DNA of 64,000 bases from Cohnella rhizoplanae. Lineage in GTDB: Bacteria > Bacillota > Bacilli > Paenibacillales > Paenibacillaceae. The first letter of the stretch is position 1. The number at the start of each line of letters is the position of its first letter. The stretch covers positions 62,001 through 126,000 of the forward strand of contig NZ_CAOJCN010000014.1 of assembly GCF_948329515.1 (NCBI RefSeq), given 5' to 3'. Positions 25,545 through 33,832 of this stretch are shown one piece after another. The notes beneath the pieces are model-generated. The model saw only the letters and a program-made list of their open reading frames with translations. It made no database searches and was not told the DNA's origin. Position numbers and translations under genes: made by a program.

Positions 25545-25730
25545 CGGACCATGGATCCGTTATTCCATGTCATATCGTTTTATTCTCGAATGGTGCGGAC
25601 GCAGGATCCGCTATTTCCTGTTCTGTGGCTCAAACGAGCCGCTTTTTGAGGAATAACGGGTCTGGTGTCCGCAAATGTGCGAGAACGACTTGAAATCGCT
25701 GCGATAGCGGGATCCTGTGTCCGCGTGCTC
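25545..25730. repeat. array E: two direct and two inverted copies of a GCGGACGCAGGATCCGC-type unit, 51-bp step
   Basis: Forward copies CGGACCATGGATCCGTTATTCC (core at 25553) and GCGGACGCAGGATCCGCTATT (core at 25604) are 51 bp apart. Inverted copies CGGGTCTGGTGTCCGC (from 25657) and CGGGATCCTGTGTCCGC (from 25708) are also 51 bp apart, with one indel inside. The forward pair faces the inverted pair. Each copy can fold on itself (CGGA or GCGGA with TCCG or TCCGC). It lies between divergent genes and codes for nothing credible. Confidence 0.8.
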
Positions 25731-25760
25731 GGCAAGCGAAGGGTCAGCCGCAACGTGAAC

Positions 25761-25792
25761 GCAGCAGCAGTAGCAGCTGCTACTGCTGCTGC
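25761..25792. repeat. perfect 32-bp palindrome of GCAGCA/TGCTGC
   Basis: GCAGCAGCAGTAGCAG followed at once by its exact complement, no loop. It is centred on AGCT between 25776 and 25777 and lies about 130 bases upstream of a small membrane-protein gene. It may be a cruciform-prone repeat or protein-binding dyad. It is too symmetric and T-poor for a terminator. Confidence 0.85.
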
Positions 25793-25920
25793 TGCGGTAG
25801 CTGCCTGGGGATGAACTCTCCCCATCGACATGTTCTCCGTTACACGATCCGCTCCCCCTATTATAATGTAATTATCCATTTACTTACTCTGATAATAAAA
25901 AATTCTAAGGGGACGATTGC

Positions 25921-26301
25921 ATGACGAAGGGCTGGAGGCAAGACGGAATCGCAATGCTCCTAATATTAGCGACGATCGGCGCTATGTCCTATAAGATGTG
26001 GCTGCCCGACGTCTTCACCGGTCAGCCTGTTCCCACCCTGTCGCTAGAAGACGCAAGCGAGCGCCTGGAGCGGATCGCCGCGAACAGCGCCGCGAATATC
26101 TCTCGTTTAGACAGCCGCGCCCTCGACCCGGCCGTATATAAAGCTTGGGCAAGCACGATGTACGATGATGGGGCCGCCAACGATTTGTTGTACGCCGCGG
26201 ACTTGGTGGAGCAGTACAATCACGATGGAAACGTGGAGCGATTGCAGGAAGCAGCGGAGATCGTCGGCGATGTGAGCCAGCGGATGTCGTTCCGGCGCTA
26301 G
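25921..26301 (+). CDS. small membrane-anchored protein of unknown function
   Basis: 126 aa. One N-terminal membrane helix (about residues 9-28, IAMLLILATIGAMSYKMWL), then a helical domain outside or inside the membrane (LEDASERLERIAANSAANIS, AANDLLYAADLVEQYNHDG). I do not recognise the family. The start ATG has AAGGGG at 9-base spacing, which supports a real gene. It is flanked by repeat arrays on both sides and has no operon partner. Confidence 0.65.
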   Translation: MTKGWRQDGIAMLLILATIGAMSYKMWLPDVFTGQPVPTLSLEDASERLERIAANSAANISRLDSRALDPAVYKAWASTMYDDGAANDLLYAADLVEQYNHDGNVERLQEAAEIVGDVSQRMSFRR

Positions 26302-26357
26302 ATAGCACCCCTATCATGGTCACGCAAAAAAACTAGAGCTTCTCCGCGGCGCACGCT

Positions 26358-26501
26358 ATGATGGATAACTACGAAGTCGCGAAAGAGACGATGAGTGGAT
26401 CGAGGCCTCCGACTACGGCACGTATGGGTTCCGCGACGGTCGCGCAGCGCCTGAAGCTCGAGGTCGACACGCACGACGCGAGATTGATTCGGACTAGCTA
26501 G
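26358..26501 (+). other. 47-codon open frame without ribosome site, possible gene remnant
   Basis: The frame starts MMDNYEVAKETM and ends at a TAG just before array B. There is no ribosome binding site, and codon use is unremarkable. An overlapping frame reads DDEWIEASDYGTYGFRDGR, which also looks protein-like. The stretch may be debris of a former gene; no family was recognised. Confidence 0.2.
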
Positions 26502-26513
26502 GCAGGGGCTTCT

Positions 26514-26740
26514 CTAGGAGAGGCGATATGTCTCGCGGAGGCTTATCGGGGCGCATCGCCTTCACTAGGGGAGGCGATATGTCTTGCTGAGGCTTATTCG
26601 GGCGCATCGCCTTCACTAGGAGAGGCGATTCGTCTCGCGATGGCTTTTACGAGCGCATCGCCTTCACTAGGAGAGGCGATATGTCTCGCGATGGCTTTTC
26701 CGGGCGCATCGCCTTCACTAGGATAGGCGATTCGTCGAGG
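26514..26740. repeat. array B: 4.5 tandem 51-bp hairpin units (ATCGCCT..AGGCGAT)
   Basis: CTAGG marks start at 26514, 26565, 26616, 26667 and 26718, exactly 51 apart. Each junction forms a hairpin ATCGCCT-10 bases-AGGCGAT. The remaining bases (TCTCGCGATGGCTTTT-like) vary by several substitutions. The last partial copy runs straight into array C. Confidence 0.93.
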
Positions 26741-26950
26741 CGCTGCTTGTTCCTGGTCGAGACTTCTTTGGTGGGAAGAGCTGCGGCGAGGGGCGATTTG
26801 TTCCTGGTTGAGACTTCTGTAGCTGGAGGAGCTGCAGCGAGGGGCTGGTTTGTTCCTAACTGAGACTTCTGTAGCGGGAGCAGCTGCGGCGAGGGGCGGA
26901 TTGTTTCTGGTTGAGACTACTTGCACGGGAGGAGATGTAACGAGGCGCGG
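26741..26950. repeat. array C: four tandem 51-52-bp units with the same head as array A
   Basis: TTGTTCCTGGTTGAGACT-type heads start at 26747, 26798, 26850 and 26901 (steps 51, 52, 51). The heads match array A, 20 kb away, almost base for base, but the tails differ completely; two hold hairpins such as GTAGCT-GGAGG-AGCTGC. An open frame on the minus strand runs from the dioxygenase gene frame into this array only by accident of phase. Confidence 0.9.
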
Positions 26951-27021
26951 CGGCGGCGGGCCTGGTTGATGGACAAGACGAAGAACGGCGGACTGCCGTT
27001 CCTCGTCTTGGACTTGTCCGC

Positions 27022-27831
27022 TCAGTGCGGGTACAGCGTGTCGAACTCGAAGCCGCAGGGCCCGCCGTCGGGGTTCACGACGAGCTCGACCTCGGATCCG
27101 TCGGCACGGTACAGCGGCTGGTAGTGCTCGCCGATATGCGTCGCGGACTCGTTGGCATAATGGCAGATGAAGGAGCGGCGGAAGCGGTCCTTGGTCTTGT
27201 TCCGGTACGAGCCGTGAATGAGGTTGCCGTTGAAGAACAGGACGTCGCCCGGCTCCATCACGACCGGCATGGCCTTCTGATCCTTGGGCGGCTTGACGTA
27301 ATGCGTCGTGAAGGATTCCTTCGCGTCGGCATGCTCCGGGCAGACGATCTCGTATTCCTGCGTCTTGGGGACGACCAGCAGGCTGCCGTTCTCTTCGTCC
27401 GCGCCGTCGACGGCGGTCCATGCCGCGATGCAGTTGCCGGGCTCGACCTTCAGGTAGAAGTTATCTTGATGCAGCGCCTGTCCACGCGCGCCCGGCGGCT
27501 TGTAGTAGAACATGCTCTGCGCGGCGAGCGGCGGCTCTTGGTACAGATCCTCCAGCACGTTCAATACCGGCCGATGCAGCATGTACTTCTTCGCCGTCTC
27601 GTTGAAGCGGTGCGGATGCATCACGCGTGGATAGCGCTTCAGAGGATCCGACGCCGACGCCGCGTCCAACTCCGGTTCAAAGTAACCAGGCACTGCGGCG
27701 TGGCTGATTTTCTCGAACGTTTCCTCGATCTCCTCCAGCTCCGCCTTTGCGAACAAACCCTTCACGATGAGGTAACCCTCGTTCTCGAATTGTTTCTTTT
27801 GCGCGTCGGTCAAGGTTTTAAGCGTATTCAT
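27022..27831 (-). CDS. phytanoyl-CoA dioxygenase (PhyH)-family protein
   Basis: 269 aa, Fe(II)/2-oxoglutarate oxygenase fold. The metal site is visible as HQDNFY (His and Asp) and the distal His in NGNLIHGSYRNKT; the Arg of FRRSF fits the 2-oxoglutarate anchor. Members hydroxylate fatty acyl-CoA, ectoine, osmolytes or secondary metabolites; substrate unknown. Start ATG at 27831 (MNTLKTLT) follows GAGGAG; the longer frame lacks one. It is divergent from an AraC gene (177-base gap), which probably regulates it. Confidence 0.9.
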   Translation of the reverse strand: MNTLKTLTDAQKKQFENEGYLIVKGLFAKAELEEIEETFEKISHAAVPGYFEPELDAASASDPLKRYPRVMHPHRFNETAKKYMLHRPVLNVLEDLYQEPPLAAQSMFYYKPPGARGQALHQDNFYLKVEPGNCIAAWTAVDGADEENGSLLVVPKTQEYEIVCPEHADAKESFTTHYVKPPKDQKAMPVVMEPGDVLFFNGNLIHGSYRNKTKDRFRRSFICHYANESATHIGEHYQPLYRADGSEVELVVNPDGGPCGFEFDTLYPH

Positions 27832-28008
27832 CGTATCCGCTCCTCTGTTCGTTTGGATAGGAACAGTGTAATTCCGGCGCGGCCTCCGAGGCAGTAGCAA
27901 TTCTGCTTTTCAGTCACACGATCCTGCTATCCGCTGGCTTACGCACGCCGCGACCGATTATACTGAAGACACCGTTAACGCGATTACCGCCGAATAGGAG
28001 GCCTCCCC

Positions 28009-28845
28009 TTGGAAGCGTTCGACGAGCCTTCTCAATATGCAGGAATGCCCTACGGCGTTCTTATCACCGGCCACTTTAACGTCGGAGACACGTATGCCAC
28101 GCACCGGCCTCAGGGCATGAACGATTGGCTGATCGCCTATACGCTCGGGGGCCAAGGCTTCTTTGAAACGCCCGAGGACCATCGTCCATGCGCCGCCGGA
28201 GATCTGACGCTGCTCAAGCCGGGGACGCCTCACCGTTACGGCACGGCGAAGGGCGAAATGTGGAATTTCGCATGGGCGCACTTCGCTTCCCACCAGATGG
28301 AGGAGCAGCTGCTGCCCGCAGAGCCGTTGCTGATCCATCCTCTCGAGTCCGATACCGCGCGCAGGAGAGTGCTCCAAGCGTTCGAGAGAATCCTGTCCGA
28401 TTCGCGGGAGAGAAACGCGTATTGGCAGGATCTATGCGTCAATTCGCTCCGCGAAATATTAATGCTGCTAACGCGGGAGCGGGACCGGCCGATCGACCCG
28501 CGGATCGCGGAGGCGATGCATTACCTCTCCGTTCACATGCGCAGTCCCGTCCAGATCGAGGCGTTGTCCAAGGCGATCGGCGTATCGCCCTCCCGGCTGT
28601 CCCACTTGTTCAAGGAGCAGACGGGACGCTCCGTCATCGATACGTTGAACCAGATGCGGATCCGGCAGGCCGCGCTGCTGCTGGAGCATACGAACCGCAG
28701 CGCATCCGAGGTCGCCTACGAGGTCGGATTCCACAACTACAACCATTTCATGAACCAGTTTCGAAAATGGACCGGCGCCAATCCCAGCGGCTATAGAAAG
28801 AACAATCGCGCGGAGCAGGGTGCGCCGCGGCCGAAGCAACCGTAA
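28009..28845 (+). CDS. AraC-family transcriptional regulator
   Basis: 278 aa. TTG start with a consensus AGGAGG seven bases upstream. An N-terminal cupin (about 30-90: LGGQGFFETPEDHRPCAAGD, PGTPHRYGTAKGEMWNF) and C-terminal helix-turn-helix pair (about 170-268: SPVQIEALSKAIGVSPSRLS, VAYEVGFHNYNHFMNQFRKW). It probably responds to a sugar-like ligand and controls the divergent PhyH gene or the sugar isomerase downstream (inference from position). Confidence 0.9.
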   Translation: MEAFDEPSQYAGMPYGVLITGHFNVGDTYATHRPQGMNDWLIAYTLGGQGFFETPEDHRPCAAGDLTLLKPGTPHRYGTAKGEMWNFAWAHFASHQMEEQLLPAEPLLIHPLESDTARRRVLQAFERILSDSRERNAYWQDLCVNSLREILMLLTRERDRPIDPRIAEAMHYLSVHMRSPVQIEALSKAIGVSPSRLSHLFKEQTGRSVIDTLNQMRIRQAALLLEHTNRSASEVAYEVGFHNYNHFMNQFRKWTGANPSGYRKNNRAEQGAPRPKQP

Positions 28846-28888
28846 CGCGGGTCGCCGTAAAGCGAACGCTAACCGCGAACGCCAAAAC

Positions 28889-28918
28889 GCGGGAATCCGC
28901 CTCAACGGAATCCCGCGC
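28889..28918. terminator. hairpin between convergent AraC and isomerase genes
   Basis: CGCGGGAATCCG / CGGAATCCCGCG with a 6-base loop and one mismatch. On the minus strand TTTTGG follows. It probably ends both transcripts. Confidence 0.65.
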
Positions 28919-28927
28919 TCGCCCGTG

Positions 28928-29815
28928 TCATTCGAAGGTCGAATCCGCCCACAGCCTTCGCAGCGTCCGCAGGAAGAACAGCGATTGCGCCCAACGGTCG
29001 CCAATCTCGGCCGTACGCCCCGCATGCTCATCCATCGTGATCGCGTAAGGCGGCGGCCCCAGCTCGACGACGAACGGCAGAACGTCGGCCGGACCGGCGC
29101 CGGACCGCCATCCGCGCATGCCTTCGCCCCACCAGCGCTCGAAATGCGCCATCATCGGATGTTCGCCGTTCTCCCCGACGTCGATCTGGACCTGCTCGCC
29201 GTTCGAGACTCTCGCGTGGAACGCGGAGGCCCGACGGAGAAGCCGCAGCAGCAAATCCTCGGCCTCGTCCGATACGGTGTGCATCTCGCCGGCCACCACG
29301 TAATGGGACAAGTCCACGGTCAGCCGGAGCGACTGCAGCTTGTCCAGGTATCCGAGCGTGCGGAGCAGATCCTGCGTAATCGTGCCGCGATGGGTCTCGA
29401 CATAGGCCGGAATCCCCTGCTCCCCGGACAACCGATCGAGCTCGCGGAGCAGCTCCACGGCAGGCTCGCCGACGAGAAACGGCGTCATGACCTGAACGTT
29501 GATATGCTGGATGCCGCCATATGTCTTCGCTTGCTTCAAAAACTGCGCCAGATCCTCCGCGGTCTTCGGGTACGCGTTGACGCTGAAGGACAAGCCATGC
29601 CGCTCGAGCAGGCCCCTCCAGCGGTCCGCCTCCGCCGGCGGAGGAATAAACCCGTTGATTCCGTCGAATCCCGCTTCGGCGATGAGCGCGACCCGCTCTT
29701 CGACCGTATGCGCTTCCAGCTTGGCCGACAGGCCCGACATTCCCCACCAAGACATCTGCACGTCCAGCCTTGGTCGGCCGGTACGCGCAAAGTCCGAACC
29801 GTTCTCAAGCAGCAC
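28928..29815 (-). CDS. sugar phosphate isomerase/epimerase (xylose-isomerase-like TIM barrel)
   Basis: 295 aa. VALIAEAGFDGINGFIPPP, FSVNAYPKTAEDLAQF, GIPAYVETHRGTITQDLLR and LRLTVDLSHYVVAGE follow the order of barrel strands with metal ligands (Glu in YVETHR, Asp/His in VDLSHY). The family interconverts ketoses, inosose or sugar phosphates. The start is GTG at 29815 because GGAGG lies seven bases upstream; an ATG 19 codons earlier has none. It is followed by a terminator and separated by 126 bases from the upstream aldo/keto reductase. Confidence 0.85.
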   Translation of the reverse strand: MLLENGSDFARTGRPRLDVQMSWWGMSGLSAKLEAHTVEERVALIAEAGFDGINGFIPPPAEADRWRGLLERHGLSFSVNAYPKTAEDLAQFLKQAKTYGGIQHINVQVMTPFLVGEPAVELLRELDRLSGEQGIPAYVETHRGTITQDLLRTLGYLDKLQSLRLTVDLSHYVVAGEMHTVSDEAEDLLLRLLRRASAFHARVSNGEQVQIDVGENGEHPMMAHFERWWGEGMRGWRSGAGPADVLPFVVELGPPPYAITMDEHAGRTAEIGDRWAQSLFFLRTLRRLWADSTFE

Positions 29816-29941
29816 CGTTATTCCTCCATCAGGATTCTCCGATTGATATCGCGGCTCGGCCCGCGAAGTCATAGACCGAGCTCGCTTCTTCAGAAAAGGA
29901 TAAGGGAATAGCCGGAAGCCGGGAAGTAACGTTTCTGCTTT

Positions 29942-30907
29942 TTAATCACACGATTCTACTATCTCGTCCGCCTGCAGGTCCAGCCAGCGAATCTCCCCGG
30001 GCGTCAGCGACACGTCCAGCGCCTTGGCGCTCGAACGCAGCTCGTCCGCGTTGGCCGGACCGATGAGCGCGCAGGTCGGAAAAGACTGGTGCAGCACGTA
30101 AGCGAGCGCGACCTGGTTGGCGTCCGCGCCCTTCGTCTCGCCGAGCAGGGACGCCCTGCGGTACCGCTCCCAGTTGTCGTCGCTGTAGTACACGCGCGCG
30201 ATCTCCTCGTTGTCCCGGCGGTCCGGCGCATATCGCCCGGTGAAAAAGCCGGCCGCCTGCGACGACCAGGACAGCAGCGGCAGCTGCGTGCGCGCATGCC
30301 AAGCGAGGTCGTCCGCGTCCGTGCTCACGCATCCCGGCCATCTCGGCTCGTTGGCCGCAGCCAGGCTCAGGTTGGGGCTGTTGCAGGCAAATCCGGTCAG
30401 CCCGTGCTCGGCGGCATAGGCGTTGGCCGCGGCCAGCCTCGCGGTGGTCCAATTGGACGCGCCGAGCGCCCGGCAGATTCCGGCTTCGAGCGGCGCCTGC
30501 AGCATCTCCACGATCTCGCCCACCGGTTTGTCGGGATCGTCGCGGTGCAGCATGAAAATATCGGCATAATCGGTCTGCAGCAGGCCGAGGGAATACGCCA
30601 GGTCCGCTTCCACGGCGGAACGGGTGACCCGCGGCCCCTTCTCGTCGTGGTGCGCGCCCTTCACGATCAGTACGAGTCCGGCGCGGTTGCCCCGTTCCGC
30701 CGACCACTTCCCGATCGCGCCCATGCCCCGCGGCCCGTATACTTGCGCGGTGTCCATCGCGTTGCCGCCGATCGCGGCATAGGCGTCGAGCAGCTCGGCG
30801 GCGATATCCATCCGCTCGTCGTTCAGCAGCATCGACCCCAGGATCAGCTTGGATACCGGTTGGTCCAATCCCGCTACGGAGATCGTATCCATACGGCGTT
30901 CTGTCAT
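29942..30907 (-). CDS. aldo/keto reductase
   Basis: 321 aa, (beta/alpha)8 barrel. The catalytic set is visible: AMDTAQVYG (Asp, Tyr), LVLIVKGAHHD (Lys) and ADIFMLHRDDPDKPV (His). LGASNWTTARLAAANAYA is the GxSN substrate/cofactor strand. It reduces a sugar or small carbonyl with NAD(P)H. GGGAGCATTCCG precedes the ATG, and a good sigma-A promoter is present. It is divergent from an AraC regulator. Confidence 0.92.
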   Translation of the reverse strand: MTERRMDTISVAGLDQPVSKLILGSMLLNDERMDIAAELLDAYAAIGGNAMDTAQVYGPRGMGAIGKWSAERGNRAGLVLIVKGAHHDEKGPRVTRSAVEADLAYSLGLLQTDYADIFMLHRDDPDKPVGEIVEMLQAPLEAGICRALGASNWTTARLAAANAYAAEHGLTGFACNSPNLSLAAANEPRWPGCVSTDADDLAWHARTQLPLLSWSSQAAGFFTGRYAPDRRDNEEIARVYYSDDNWERYRRASLLGETKGADANQVALAYVLHQSFPTCALIGPANADELRSSAKALDVSLTPGEIRWLDLQADEIVESCD

Positions 30908-30970
30908 CGGAATGCTCCCTTCCCTTCGCGCATTCGCTGCGGCTCTATCACTTAATAGTTTAATATTGTT

Positions 30971-30999
30971 ATTATAGAATCGGTACTCGGCACTGTATA
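30971..30999 (-). promoter_or_regulatory. sigma-A promoter of the aldo/keto reductase gene
   Basis: Minus strand -35 TATACA, 17-base spacer, perfect -10 TATAAT, about 64 bases upstream of the ATG in the gap shared with the divergent AraC gene. Confidence 0.7.
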
Positions 31000-31053
31000 T
31001 GACATCATTTTGAAGCGTATATCACGATATTGTCCTGGAGGTTGTCCATATTC

Positions 31054-31896
31054 ATGAGGAATCACTTGACGCTCCCGCTGCTGGACCCCAACCCGTTTCT
31101 TTTATTTCCCGAGTCGGCCGGACGATATATGGACGAACCGGATCACCGGGCGGAGCGGCCGGCCGATACGTTCCCCTACTTCAACCTGCATTACGTTCGC
31201 GCCGGCGAAGGGCTCGTCGAGGCCGACGGGCAGTGGCAGCCCGTATATCCCGGCGATGCCTTCCTCTATTTTCCCAACCAGCCTCAGAAATACCGGACCA
31301 GCGAGGACCGGCCCTGGGACGTTTACTGGATGCATTTCTACGGCGACCGCCTGCCCGAGCTGCTCACCGAGCAAGGCTTCCGGCGGTCCGTCGTCTGGTC
31401 GACCCGCGAAGGCGAAGCGCTGGAGGCGCGTCTGGCGCAGCTCGTCCGCGAGATCGGAGACCGCAAGCCGCTACACCCTTCGGCCCTATCGACGGCGGCC
31501 TACGGCGCGCTCGCCGAATTCATGGCGCAAGCGGCGCCCTACCGGCCCCGCAGGGGACGGGACGCGCAAGGGGTCGTCCGGGAGCTGCTGCCCGCGATGC
31601 AGGACGCCGCTTGCGAGCCGTTCTCGCTGGAGACGTGGGCGGACAAGGCCGGCGTGACGCCCCACTATTTCTGCAAGCTGTTCCGCAAATCCACCCAAAT
31701 GTCGCCGATGGATTTCATTACGCTCTGCCGCCTGCGCCATGCCAAGCAGCAGCTGATGGACGACCTCCGGCGCCCCGTCGGCGAGATCGCCGGCTTGTGC
31801 GGCTACCCGAGCGCGAGCTACTTCATCAAGCGGTTCAAGGAAAAAGAAGGCGTGACGCCGGCGGCCTACCGGGAAATGCACGCTTACCGGACGTGA
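31054..31896 (+). CDS. AraC-family transcriptional regulator
   Basis: 280 aa. A cupin sensor domain (about 30-100: VRAGEGLVEADGQWQPVYPG, WDVYWMHFYGDRLP) and AraC helix-turn-helix (about 180-275: FSLETWADKAGVTPHYFCKL, IAGLCGYPSASYFIKRFKEK). The ATG at 31054 has GGAGG 12 bases upstream, longer than ideal; a TTG eight codons earlier is the alternative but has no ribosome site. It is divergent from the aldo/keto reductase and is its likely regulator. Confidence 0.9.
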   Translation: MRNHLTLPLLDPNPFLLFPESAGRYMDEPDHRAERPADTFPYFNLHYVRAGEGLVEADGQWQPVYPGDAFLYFPNQPQKYRTSEDRPWDVYWMHFYGDRLPELLTEQGFRRSVVWSTREGEALEARLAQLVREIGDRKPLHPSALSTAAYGALAEFMAQAAPYRPRRGRDAQGVVRELLPAMQDAACEPFSLETWADKAGVTPHYFCKLFRKSTQMSPMDFITLCRLRHAKQQLMDDLRRPVGEIAGLCGYPSASYFIKRFKEKEGVTPAAYREMHAYRT

Positions 31897-32062
31897 AATC
31901 GCAATCATTTCCTCATCTGCACATGCTTGAAAAACCGGATCGCAAAAAAGTCGGCCCACATTTAAAATAGGCCTCCCCGCGCGCCCAAATGGGTGTATAA
32001 TCGCCTTGTTTGCCAAATGACGCAACGGCCTCAGAACTCACAGGAACAGGTGATTAATCGGC

Positions 32063-33832
32063 ATGTTTGAAGTAAAGTGGTTGTGGAAAAACCTGGAGGG
32101 AAACCGGGCGAGATACATCCTCGCGCTCTGCCTCTCCGTCATCGGATCGTCGCTGACGATCGCGAATCCCTACCTCAGCCAGCGCATCGTGGATACGTTT
32201 ATCGCCGGCGACGATGCGGTGCAGAATCTGACCGGACGGCGCGGACTGCTAATCGCGCTCTGCCTGGGCATGATCGGATTCTCGTTGCTGCGGACGGGCT
32301 TGGGGTACGTGACGATGATGCAGTACGAGCGCGCATCGCAGAATATGCTCTACAACGTCCGCATTTTTCTCTACAACAAGATCCAGGGGCAGGATCGGGA
32401 GTACTTCGACCATAATCGGACGGGCGATCAGATGACGCGGATGACCGGGGATCTCGAGATGGTCCGGCACTCGCTCGCCTGGATCGTGAAGACGATCATC
32501 GAGTCGCTGGCCGTCTTTCTCGCGGCCGTCAGCTACTTTTTCTATATCGACGCCGCGTTGACGTGGTGGCTCCTGCTCCTCGCTCCGCCCATCTTCGTTA
32601 CGTCCTACATGTTCGCGCGGCGGGTCCGCCCGATGTATATCGGTCTGCGCGAGCGTCTCTCCCAGCTGAACTCGTCCACCCAGGAGAATATCGCGGCGAA
32701 CCGCGTCGTCAAAGCGTTCGCGCGCGAAGAATACGAGATCGAGAAGTTCCGGGAACGGAACGCGAACTACCAGCAGGCCAACAAAGCCGCCGCGATGGTC
32801 TGGCTCGACTATTTTCCGTATCTGGAGACGTTCGCGCAGGCGTTCAACGTCGTCCTTATGATCGCTGGCGGCATCCTCGTCATGAACGACCGCATCACGT
32901 TCGGCGAATTCGCGGCGTTCTCGGCGCTCATCTGGGCCATCTCCAACCCGATGCGCAACATCGGCATGATCATTAACGATATCCAGCGGTTTTTCGCCAG
33001 TCTGACCAAGGTCGTCGAGATCTACTATGCGCAGCCCAAGATTGCGGGCGAGCGCAAGGCGGACGCAGGCAAGCGCTACGGAGGCAGCATCCGGTTCGAC
33101 CATGTCACCTTCAAGTACGACAGCGCGACGGTGCTCAGCGATGTGAGCTTCACCGTCCATCCCGGCGAGACCGTCGCGATCATGGGGCCGACCGGCGCGG
33201 GCAAGACGACGATCGTCAACCTCATTCCGAGGTTCTACGACGTCGCCGAAGGCCGCGTGTTGATCGACGGCGTGGACGTGCGCGAGCTGGATCTGGGCGA
33301 GCTGCGCGGCAATGTCGGCATCGCGACGCAGGACGTGCTGCTCTTCTCCGACACGATCGACGGCAACGTCGCGTTCGGCGACCCCGAGCTGCCCGAGGAC
33401 GATACGGTGAGGTATGCCAAGCTGGCGGCCGCGGACGATTTTATCCGCAAGATGCCGGAGGGCTACGACACGATCATCGGGGAACGCGGCGTCGGGCTGT
33501 CCGGCGGGCAAAAGCAGCGGCTCGCGCTCGCGCGCGCGATGGCGGTCAGGCGGCCGATCCTAATCCTCGACGATACCACGTCCGCCGTCGACCTCGAGAC
33601 CGAGGCGCATATCCAGAGCAGCCTGAATAATCTCGGCGCCCTTTGCACCAAGATCATCATCGCCCAGCGCACCTCCACGACCGCCGCAGCCGACCGCATC
33701 ATCATCCTCGACGGCGGGCGCGTGATCGAAGAAGGCACGCATGCCGAGCTGCTGGAGAGACGCGGGTATTACTACGAAGTGTTCATGCTGCAGAATGAGG
33801 GTATCGAGAGGCAGGTGGCCGCGCATGGCTAG
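32063..33832 (+). CDS. heterodimeric ABC exporter subunit with degenerate ATPase site
   Basis: 589 aa: six-helix exporter domain (about 1-320), then the nucleotide-binding domain with Walker A MGPTGAGKTT (about 373-382), signature LSGGQ (about 478) and Walker B RPILILDDTTSAVD. The catalytic Glu after Walker B is Asp, and the switch His is Gln (IIIAQRTST). These changes mark the degenerate half of BmrCD/TM287-288-type exporters. It overlaps the partner gene by 8 bases. Drug or peptide export is likely; the substrate is unknown. Its ribosome site (AGGTG) is weak. Confidence 0.92.
   Translation: MFEVKWLWKNLEGNRARYILALCLSVIGSSLTIANPYLSQRIVDTFIAGDDAVQNLTGRRGLLIALCLGMIGFSLLRTGLGYVTMMQYERASQNMLYNVRIFLYNKIQGQDREYFDHNRTGDQMTRMTGDLEMVRHSLAWIVKTIIESLAVFLAAVSYFFYIDAALTWWLLLLAPPIFVTSYMFARRVRPMYIGLRERLSQLNSSTQENIAANRVVKAFAREEYEIEKFRERNANYQQANKAAAMVWLDYFPYLETFAQAFNVVLMIAGGILVMNDRITFGEFAAFSALIWAISNPMRNIGMIINDIQRFFASLTKVVEIYYAQPKIAGERKADAGKRYGGSIRFDHVTFKYDSATVLSDVSFTVHPGETVAIMGPTGAGKTTIVNLIPRFYDVAEGRVLIDGVDVRELDLGELRGNVGIATQDVLLFSDTIDGNVAFGDPELPEDDTVRYAKLAAADDFIRKMPEGYDTIIGERGVGLSGGQKQRLALARAMAVRRPILILDDTTSAVDLETEAHIQSSLNNLGALCTKIIIAQRTSTTAAADRIIILDGGRVIEEGTHAELLERRGYYYEVFMLQNEGIERQVAAHG

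Noticed and set aside
25580..25879. 99-codon minus-strand frame upstream of the small membrane gene
   Set aside because: It crosses array E and the palindrome; the Ala run is the palindrome translated.
26594..27421. 275-codon frame joining the dioxygenase region and arrays B and C
   Set aside because: Out of frame with the dioxygenase and then only repeat translation.
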